From assembly GCF_003797765.1 (NCBI RefSeq), contig NZ_RKMB01000005.1, positions 124,001 through 188,000 on the forward strand: 64,000 nucleotides of DNA, given 5' to 3'. Position numbers and translations under genes: made by a program. The stretch is from Ramlibacter sp. WS9. Lineage in GTDB: Bacteria > Pseudomonadota > Gammaproteobacteria > Burkholderiales > Burkholderiaceae_C. The notes below the pieces were generated by a model. It made no database searches. It saw nothing but the letters and a program-made list of their open reading frames with translations, and had not been told where the DNA came from. Below, one piece after another: positions 8,528 through 14,017 of the stretch. Each line of letters begins with the position of its first letter. Position 1 is the first letter of the stretch.

Positions 8528-9651
8528 CCGTGCCCGCCCCCAACGACCTCGAAGTACAGCTTGAAGAAGCTAGGCGCTCGATAGCGTCCGATGGCTACCC
8601 CATGAGCATCGGTGAGCTCACCAATCTATATCGAGACAAGGAACTGCGAATTCGACCTGAGTACCAGAGACTTTTCCGATGGACCAATACACAAAAATCT
8701 CGCCTCATTGAAAGCCTACTGCTGGGCATTCCGCTGCCGTCAATCTTCGTCGCTCAAACTGAAAGCGGGACTTGGGAACTGGTCGATGGGCTTCAGCGCG
8801 TTTCAACCATCTTGGAGCTTCAGGGGGAGTTGTTGGACAAGGACGGCAATAAGGTTGCACCCCTAATCTTGACCAAAACAAAGTATCTGCCGGCCCTAGA
8901 GGAACGGGTTTGGGATGTCCCGAACCCAGAAATCAGCTTGACGGAAGCGCAGCGGCTCGACATCAAGCGTTCAAAAATTGACGTCAAGATCATCAAGCGA
9001 GACTCATCCCCTGAAGCGAAATTTGACCTTTTCCAGCGCCTGAATAGCTATGGTTCTACGTTGACTCCGCAAGAGACTCGCTCAGCATTGATGGTTGCGG
9101 TATCCCCCGATTTTTATAGTTGGTTCGAAGCCTTAGCCCAGTATCCCAGTTTCGTATCGACGACTAGCCTCAATGAGCGGTTGATCGAAGAGCGCTTTGA
9201 TCTCGAGCTTGTAGTGCGCTTTCTCCTGCTTCACGCGAGGCCAGCCGACCAAATAACGCTGGGAGCCTTGAGAGACTTCTCTCAGGTCTTAGACGATGGA
9301 GCTATTCACTTGGCGGGAATCTATCCTGGCGGCGCTGCTCAACTTGAGGCGACGTTCAAGCAGACATTCGATTTCATCGCCGCAAGCGGGGGCGAAAAAA
9401 TATTCAGGAAATGGGACACTGAAAAACAGGAGTTCAAGGGGTCATTTCTGGGCACCGCGTTTGAAGTATTTGCGCTCGGGATCGGATTTCACATTGCGCA
9501 GGGAACGCCTTTCGATGGTGACCTGCTTTCAGTCGTGAAGAGCTTTTGGGCACAGCCGCAGATGCAGGGCGGATTCGCGACAGGACGATCTACAGAGCGC
9601 CGATTGGTTGAGTTTGTGCCAATGGGACGCGCACTTCTGGCGGCGAAATGA
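8524..9651 (+). CDS. DUF262 (GmrS/ParB-like N-terminal) domain protein
   Basis: A 375-residue cytoplasmic protein. Residues 45-103 hold the DUF262 core: RPEYQRLFRWTNTQKSRLIE, then ELVDGLQRVSTI with DGLQR at 88-92, a variant of the DGQQR nucleotide-binding motif of GmrSD-type and other DUF262 proteins. The rest is mostly helical (FQRLNSYGSTLTPQETRSAL is the usual next segment), and no HNH nuclease (DUF1524) is visible at the end, so this is not a full GmrSD. ATG 8524 overlaps the FRG stop by 4 bases and has AGGA 9 bases upstream. Its own stop overlaps a 47-codon ORF the same way. With the FRG gene it looks like a two- or three-part system. Confidence 0.85.
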   Translation: MTVPAPNDLEVQLEEARRSIASDGYPMSIGELTNLYRDKELRIRPEYQRLFRWTNTQKSRLIESLLLGIPLPSIFVAQTESGTWELVDGLQRVSTILELQGELLDKDGNKVAPLILTKTKYLPALEERVWDVPNPEISLTEAQRLDIKRSKIDVKIIKRDSSPEAKFDLFQRLNSYGSTLTPQETRSALMVAVSPDFYSWFEALAQYPSFVSTTSLNERLIEERFDLELVVRFLLLHARPADQITLGALRDFSQVLDDGAIHLAGIYPGGAAQLEATFKQTFDFIAASGGEKIFRKWDTEKQEFKGSFLGTAFEVFALGIGFHIAQGTPFDGDLLSVVKSFWAQPQMQGGFATGRSTERRLVEFVPMGRALLAAK

Positions 9652-9791
9652 GTAGTTGGGGGCTGGGCCTCTACGGCGCCCTGCGGAATTTCGCGCGCAT
9701 CATTTGCAACAATGTTGTACTGGAGCTGAAAGATGATTCTCCACAAGGAAAGTTGTTGGGGATTCAGGTTGACATGCAGTACGAGAAGTAG
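9648..9791 (+). CDS. 47-residue ORF coupled to DUF262 gene (third operon member or truncated gene)
   Basis: ATG 9648 overlaps the DUF262 stop as ATGA and runs 47 codons to TAG at 9789-9791. The product starts MSSWGLGLYGALRNFARIIC and ends LGIQVDMQYEK; the composition is protein-like, not the arginine/alanine-rich pattern of chance frames in GC-rich DNA. It could be a genuine small protein or the amino-terminal stump of a larger third gene lost by deletion. I recognise no family. Confidence 0.45.
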   Translation: MSSWGLGLYGALRNFARIICNNVVLELKDDSPQGKLLGIQVDMQYEK

Positions 9792-9819
9792 CGTCACGTT
9801 GCTGAGAGGAGGGCAGTTG

Positions 9820-10107
9820 ATGAAGATCGCTCTGATTGTGGTTGCCGCGCTCGGGTGCGCTGCCACTGTGAACGCTGCCGATTTCCAGATCAAGAGCCGC
9901 TCACTGGGGCAATCACCCGTAGCTGCCTGTGACGGAGCGCCGATCAGGAAGCTGAAAGACCCGCTCGACGCGATGGGGCTGCGGGACGTAGCGTTCCCAG
10001 CAAGCGCATGTGACGTGAATCTGCCTACCGTGGCTGGACTGAAACCGACAGGTCCCGCCAAACTCCTTTTCTGGAAGGACAGCGCGGCAAACCGCTGTCC
10101 TCGGTGA
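9820..10107 (+). CDS. small exported protein of unknown function
   Basis: A 95-residue protein beginning MKIALIVVAALGCAATVNAA, a clear Sec signal peptide with cleavage near VNA-ADF. The mature 75 residues contain three cysteines (AACDGAP, SACDVNL, NRCPR) and a WKD stretch. The start is fixed by GAGAGGAGGG about 5 bases upstream; an earlier in-frame start would hide the signal. No family is recognised. It stands alone between the FRG/DUF262 module and the HNH/TPR pair. Confidence 0.65.
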   Translation: MKIALIVVAALGCAATVNAADFQIKSRSLGQSPVAACDGAPIRKLKDPLDAMGLRDVAFPASACDVNLPTVAGLKPTGPAKLLFWKDSAANRCPR

Positions 10108-10137
10108 TGTAATCCGGCAATCCGTCCGGGGGGTCCC

Positions 10138-10845
10138 ATGATTCAGATTGAGGAGTTTGTGGACGAGAGGCAGAAGAGTTGGTGCATTCACTGCGGCGAC
10201 TACATCGTGGGGCTCACTACGAACTGGGACCACGCGCCTACGGAGTCCCTCTTGGACGAGCCGATACCTCCGGGCCTGCCGAAGGTCCGAGTGTGCAAGC
10301 CGTGCAACGAGGGCTTCTCGTCAGACGAGGAGTATTTCCGCACCTTCTTGAGCTGCGTTTTGTCTGGTACCACGGCGCCAGAAGGTCAGAAAAATTCAAA
10401 AGTCCGGCGTGCGCTCGCCCGACGCCCTGCACTCGGCGTGGAGATTGAAGCAGGCAAGCGCGAGTTCAGCACGCTTGGGGGCGGGAAGATGATCATTTGG
10501 CAGCCCGATGCGCCCAGGGTGGAGCGCGTCGTGATGAAGAACGCCCGAGGCCATGCGTTTTACGAGATGGGAGAACCCATGCTTGAAAAGCCGGACCATG
10601 TGTGGGTAATGCCGCTGGTCTCGCTCTCGCGTGAGGAAGTGGACGAGTTCGAGAACGTCGCGACCTCGGGTTGGGCGGAGGTGGGAAGCCGAATGATGGT
10701 GCGTCAGATTACCGGAGCCGACCTGGACGATGGATGGGTGGTCGTCCAAGACAATGTATACCGTTACGCGGTTCTCCAGCGGGGTGGGCTGACGGTACGG
10801 TCCGTGATTCGGAATTATCTGGCCACCGAAGTTCATTGGAATTGA
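10138..10845 (+). CDS. HNH-like zinc-finger protein, possible nuclease
   Basis: A 235-residue protein whose first 70 residues have the order C16-x2-C19, D31-H32, C53-x2-C56-N57 (WCIHCGD, NWDHAPTESLL, VCKPCNEGFSSDEEYF). This is the treble-clef layout of HNH-type nucleases, with DH as the catalytic pair and four zinc-binding cysteines. The remaining 165 residues are not recognised. The start follows a G-rich stretch at 10125-10134. The stop shares one base with the start of the TPR gene (TGATG), so the two are coupled. Whether it cuts DNA is inference. Confidence 0.7.
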   Translation: MIQIEEFVDERQKSWCIHCGDYIVGLTTNWDHAPTESLLDEPIPPGLPKVRVCKPCNEGFSSDEEYFRTFLSCVLSGTTAPEGQKNSKVRRALARRPALGVEIEAGKREFSTLGGGKMIIWQPDAPRVERVVMKNARGHAFYEMGEPMLEKPDHVWVMPLVSLSREEVDEFENVATSGWAEVGSRMMVRQITGADLDDGWVVVQDNVYRYAVLQRGGLTVRSVIRNYLATEVHWN

Positions 10846-11312
10846 TGGCGATGCTTGAACTGCCTGCAGACACACTTGAGGAAGTCCGAAGGCTGTCTGC
10901 TGCCGGTGATGCCGATGCAAAGCGGGGGCAGTTGTCGGAAGCGGTCGCCAAGTACTGGGCCGCGTGGGACCTGCTGCCGGAACCTCGGACCGAATGGGAA
11001 GCAGCCACTTGGCTTCTTGCTGCGATTGGCGATGCGAATTTCAGGAGCGGGGATTTCGCTGTTGGGCGAGACAACCTCTCCAAGGCCATGCGCTGCCCCA
11101 GTGGGAGCGGCAACGCGTTTTTGCATGCTCGCCTGGGGCAGTGCCAGTTTGAATTGGGCGCGCACGATTCGGCGGCAGAAGAGTTGATGCGGGCGTACAT
11201 GGCCGCTGGGAGCGAAATCTTCGCGGAGGAACATCCGAAGTACCTGCGCTTCCTCGGCAGCAGAGCAAAGGGGGTTCAGTCTCCAAAGAAGGCGTGGGAG
11301 TTCTGGAAGTGA
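10845..11312 (+). CDS. TPR-like helical protein paired with HNH-like gene
   Basis: A 155-residue protein of paired helices: LRRLSAAGDADAKRGQLSEA-type spacing is seen as AVAKYWAAWDLLPEP, GDANFRSGDFAVGRDNLSKA and RLGQCQFELGAHDSAAEELM, each close to the TPR consensus (W/L/G/Y, A, and A at the usual places). Small TPR proteins of this kind often act as partners or immunity proteins, but nothing here proves it. The ATG overlaps the upstream TGA; a second ATG 6 bases on is an alternative. No signal peptide. Confidence 0.65.
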   Translation: MAMLELPADTLEEVRRLSAAGDADAKRGQLSEAVAKYWAAWDLLPEPRTEWEAATWLLAAIGDANFRSGDFAVGRDNLSKAMRCPSGSGNAFLHARLGQCQFELGAHDSAAEELMRAYMAAGSEIFAEEHPKYLRFLGSRAKGVQSPKKAWEFWK

Positions 11313-11503
11313 GACGCTCCGCAACGGGCCGAGCGCCACTCCAGCCCGAGAACCCCCGCAGTGTTCCCTTCAGGATTTCGGCAGATCATCTTCCGGTAGC
11401 ATCTCACTGATGCAAACCTCACCATGGCGATCTAAGGGCTTTAAGGCCAGGATGGTGACGTTTGGAAGCCAGCCAGAATCGACCACCCTGTAACCGCTGT
11501 CAC

Positions 11504-11788
11504 ATGCCTCAGCCCAAGACGCTCCGTCGCATCGCCGCAATGGCATTGATGCTGCCAGCCTCCGTGGCTGCAATATCGTTCGTGGCCCCCTACCTGATTC
11601 CAGCATGCGAGCCGCAGCTGTACGGCGTAGGTGTGTGCATGCTGGGTTCTGTGAACGACGCGGTTGCCATCGTTCTTGGCATCTTCGGCGGTATCTACAT
11701 CGCCGCAGTGCTCGGAATCTTCGTTTCAGGGCCGCTGTACGCCCTGGCATGGTGGCTCGATCTGCAGCGTAAACCGCGTGGTGCTTAA
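11504..11788 (+). CDS. small two-helix membrane protein
   Basis: A 94-residue protein with two predicted membrane helices, about residues 10-32 (IAAMALMLPASVAAISFVAP) and 55-82 (AIVLGIFGGIYIAAVLGIFV), and a basic carboxy terminus (LQRKPRGA). The ribosome binding site is weak and the start is uncertain; an in-frame start 42 bases upstream is possible. No family is recognised. It lies about 190 bases after the TPR gene, in a stretch that may contain a decayed minus-strand frame. Confidence 0.5.
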   Translation: MPQPKTLRRIAAMALMLPASVAAISFVAPYLIPACEPQLYGVGVCMLGSVNDAVAIVLGIFGGIYIAAVLGIFVSGPLYALAWWLDLQRKPRGA

Positions 11789-11887
11789 CGTGCCGAAGTT
11801 GGACACAGTAGCCCAGTGGTACATACCCCGAGCATCCGTAGGGAACCCGAGGGTGGTCGTGTCGCTGCCTTGCTGCGGGAACATGAC

Positions 11888-12400
11888 ATGCCGATGAAAG
11901 TCGTGTACCGACTGGCAGACGAACTTGCCAGTGACCCCAAGCAGGTAGCCTTGGCGCAACAACTCACGCTTGATGCGTCTCGCCCTTACATGGGCCTCAA
12001 GGGAACACACGGGCTGTTCGGGTCCGAAGAATGGTGGAAGAGCGTGGAGCGCGGCTTGATTCAGAAGTGGAGGGTCTCAGGAATCATCCGTCGCGCCTTC
12101 GTGGCCGGACAAGACCCGGAGGAGCCAATCAACGCGGTGGACATCCAGCTTGAAAGTGGCGAGATGGTCACCGAGGGCATTTACGCGACGGACAGCAGGG
12201 ACCAAGCGCTCTTTGCAGTGGGGCACCAAATGGACATCGTCTATGTGCTTGACGAACTGAAGGCACCAGTGCGGGGTGACGGGAGGTCGCACGCCGACAT
12301 ACCGCTTGAAGTATCCGTCTCCTCTGAGCCTGTCGAACAGCCTCGCGTTCGCGACCGGTTGGCGCGTTGGTTGCCGACGCTTCGTCGCGGCAGTCGATAG
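11888..12400 (+). CDS. unknown soluble protein
   Basis: A 170-residue cytoplasmic protein. It opens MPMKVVYRLADELASDPKQ and has a compact beta-rich middle (ISG..RRAFVAGQD, NAVDIQLESGEMVTEGIYA, GHQMDIVYVLDELK), a pattern seen in uncharacterised proteobacterial proteins of similar size, though I cannot name the family. ATG 11888 is preferred; 11894 and an upstream frame from 11816 are alternatives, and the ribosome binding site is weak. It is read in the same direction as all other cargo genes. Confidence 0.55.
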   Translation: MPMKVVYRLADELASDPKQVALAQQLTLDASRPYMGLKGTHGLFGSEEWWKSVERGLIQKWRVSGIIRRAFVAGQDPEEPINAVDIQLESGEMVTEGIYATDSRDQALFAVGHQMDIVYVLDELKAPVRGDGRSHADIPLEVSVSSEPVEQPRVRDRLARWLPTLRRGSR

Positions 12401-12496
12401 CGCCAGCGCACATCACATGGTCATCACTCTCGATGCCCCCGAAGATTCCCTGTGGGAGTCTCGCGGGGTCGTGGGGGGCATTGGCACGTAGACGCT

Positions 12497-12799
12497 GTGG
12501 AAGCCAAGCACATCACGTTCGCTCTCCTCGTTCTTGTGGCGGTCGCGGTCTACGTTTGGGATCGCCTCATCGACCGCAAAGCGAGGGCCGTCAGAACTTC
12601 TTGGAATTGCATCCGTTGCGGGGTCCAATTGGGTCCCATGGAATCGACGGAGATCCGTGTTGCGGGAGGGCCGCACATGGCAACCACAGCGCGAGCCTGC
12701 ACGAGGTGTGCGAAGCGAGACGCTCGCGTCTGGTGGGCTGGTTTGGCGGGCATTGTCCTTGCCATCATCGCGACGGCGTATCTGCTGTGGTCGAGATGA
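12497..12799 (+). CDS. zinc-ribbon membrane protein
   Basis: About 100 residues from a GTG at 12497 (a GTG at 12452 is also possible; neither has a good ribosome binding site). A membrane helix (ITFALLVLVAVAVYVW) is followed by a cytoplasmic or periplasmic loop with two CxxC pairs (NCIRCG and ACTRCA), likely one zinc ribbon, and then a second helix (AGLAGIVLAIIATAYLLW). No family is recognised. The stop overlaps the start of the next short ORF as ATGA. Confidence 0.5.
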   Translation: MEAKHITFALLVLVAVAVYVWDRLIDRKARAVRTSWNCIRCGVQLGPMESTEIRVAGGPHMATTARACTRCAKRDARVWWAGLAGIVLAIIATAYLLWSR

Positions 12800-12930
12800 G
12801 GTCCAGCATGTTCTTCACTGCCGGTCTCATCGGCACTCTTGTCCACCCATCCCCCGCCGTGGCCCATGAAGTGGTCCTGAAGTGGCCTTGCGGGGTCGTG
12901 CGGAGCATCCACGATATGCGGCGCACATGA
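12796..12930 (+). CDS. 44-residue ORF coupled at both ends
   Basis: ATG 12796 overlaps the upstream stop (ATGA) and its TGA at 12928-12930 overlaps the next ATG at 12927 (ATGA). The product has a hydrophobic start (SSMFFTAGLIGTLVHPSPAVA) that could be a signal peptide or a short membrane helix. The double overlap argues for translation of this frame between its neighbours; the product may be a small secreted peptide or only a coupling device. ATG 12808 behind GAGG is an alternative start. Confidence 0.4.
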   Translation: MRSSMFFTAGLIGTLVHPSPAVAHEVVLKWPCGVVRSIHDMRRT

Positions 12931-13607
12931 TCGGAGTAGAGGCAGTCTCCGGGGGCCTGATTGGGTTTCTTGTGCTCTGCGCTGTGGCTCTCACCGCGCT
13001 CAGCGCATTGGCAGGGGGAACTGTGCTTGCCGTGCGGGGTCGGAAGGGCAAAGCATGGATATTCTTGATCGCGGGAGGGGTAGGCCTTGCGGCGGTTGTG
13101 AGCGTGCTGTGGCGTGCGACGCCGTCGTCCCTAGACTCGCACTCCTTAGACCTACGGCCCTCGTTTCAATCAGCCCTGAAACTCGCACCGGCCCGTTGCC
13201 AAGCAGTCGCTGAGGAAGATTGGTGCTTTGTCGAACAAAGTGTGCGGCGACTCGAAGTAGTGATGCCTGATGGACAACGTCGGACCTTCAGCGCGAGCAG
13301 CATCTACGCAGCATTTCGCGGCGGAACACTGAATCGGATTGCATTCATGTTGAGCCCGCATCGGCCGCAAAGTCAGCTTGCGTCGATTCTGGACGCTGAA
13401 GCGCAAGCAGTGGATCGTCGGCAATTGTCGGGGGGACTTACCGAGATGCTCCGGCGCGTGGCTGGGAACGAACTCGTTCGTCATGACCAGCACGCCTCGT
13501 TCGTTCACCCGACCTACACCGTGCATGTCTGGCTTCTCCCGCGACAATCTAAGGACGACACCTATGGGGCGTGGTACGAGGTGTTGGTTCAGCCGATGTC
13601 CAAGTGA
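12927..13607 (+). CDS. membrane-anchored protein of unknown function
   Basis: A 226-residue protein with two amino-terminal membrane helices (about residues 8-32 and 40-60: GFLVLCAVALTALSALAGGT and WIFLIAGGVGLAAVVSVLW) and a soluble domain of about 160 residues carrying CQAVAEEDWCFVEQSVRRLE and a final strand pair ending VHVWLLPRQ and YEVLVQPM. No family is recognised. It is the last cargo gene on the plus strand and converges with the integrase remnant, overlapping it by 19 bases. Confidence 0.55.
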   Translation: MIGVEAVSGGLIGFLVLCAVALTALSALAGGTVLAVRGRKGKAWIFLIAGGVGLAAVVSVLWRATPSSLDSHSLDLRPSFQSALKLAPARCQAVAEEDWCFVEQSVRRLEVVMPDGQRRTFSASSIYAAFRGGTLNRIAFMLSPHRPQSQLASILDAEAQAVDRRQLSGGLTEMLRRVAGNELVRHDQHASFVHPTYTVHVWLLPRQSKDDTYGAWYEVLVQPMSK

Positions 13608-13729
13608 TCGCGACCGTTACCCAGCGTCTTCGCTCGGCAATCCAGGCACGAACGACACTCTGTGTCAGGGATGATGATCTGGACGTACCAACGACTGCCT
13701 CGAAGGTTCAGTCCTTCAACCTTTGCCAT
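13589..13729 (-). pseudogene. amino-terminal remnant of a tyrosine integrase
   Basis: A minus-strand frame of 46 codons starting MAKVEGLNLRGSRWYVQIII, which matches the start of phage-type tyrosine recombinases (first strand pair of the arm/core-binding domain). A good ribosome binding site, GAGGAAAAG, precedes the ATG. After IIIPD the sequence turns into a cysteine-rich stretch unlike an integrase and stops, so nearly all of the gene, including the catalytic domain, is gone. Its place, reading away from the ffs 3' end about 110 bases inside the repeat, is where an island integrase is expected. Confidence 0.65.
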
Positions 13730-13758
13730 GTCTTTTCCTCGATCTGAAGTTGAACGAG

Positions 13759-13780
13759 GTGACACAGGCAAGTGATACAA
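13759..13780 (+). repeat. candidate integrase arm-type sites, ffs end
   Basis: GTGACACAG (13759-13767) and GTGATACAA (13772-13780), 13 bases apart and in the same orientation, lie between the integrase remnant and the ffs-side repeat. The same two 9-mers with the same spacing, in reverse order, lie inside the other end of the island. Confidence 0.45.
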
Positions 13781-13841
13781 AAGGCGTTGGTAAGCCTTTG
13801 ATTTCGCCCAAGTTGTTGATTCACTTGGGGATTCAAGAAGA

Positions 13842-13859
13842 AGGTTGACGAGCCTTACC
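13842..13859. repeat. ffs-side attachment repeat
   Basis: Identical over 18 bases to 7528-7545. On the minus strand it is the last stretch of the SRP RNA (GGTAAGGCTCGTCAACC and one flanking base), so insertion here leaves the RNA gene whole. Confidence 0.75.
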
Positions 13860-13945
13860 CCCGGCACTGAGTCCACAGTTAGGGCTGCTTGGTTCCCCAC
13901 CTGACCCGGTTGGCCGCTTCCCCATGCGGGGAGGCCCGTCAAACC
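13843..13945 (-). ncRNA. ffs: signal recognition particle RNA, small (4.5S) type
   Basis: On the minus strand the sequence shows the SRP core GGGTCAGGTGGGGAACCAAG followed by CAGCCC, matching the conserved GGTCAGGT...AAGCAGCC of 4.5S RNA with a GGAA tetraloop. The ends pair: GGTTTGACGGGCC at the 5' end with GGCTCGTCAACC at the 3' end, with one bulged T, giving about 103 nt. The RNA binds Ffh and targets membrane proteins. It lies divergently just upstream of dnaX, a usual place in this bacterial group. Exact ends are inferred from pairing. Confidence 0.88.
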
Positions 13946-14017
13946 GTATTGTAGGCGGTGCGCGATGCCCCTCGGGTGTCGCGGGGTGGTCCATGCGCAA
14001 CCCGTAGAATCCGCCGC

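Noticed and set aside
8524-9651. Reading the DUF262 gene as a complete GmrSD type IV restriction enzyme
   Set aside because: The C-terminal DUF1524/HNH nuclease half and its His-x-x-Pro-type motif are absent and the protein is far shorter.
11370-11503. Minus-strand frame with a protein-like end (VTILALKPLDRHGEVCISEM)
   Set aside because: No start codon with a ribosome binding site, and the upstream part is arginine-rich chance sequence; a decayed gene cannot be excluded but is not supported.
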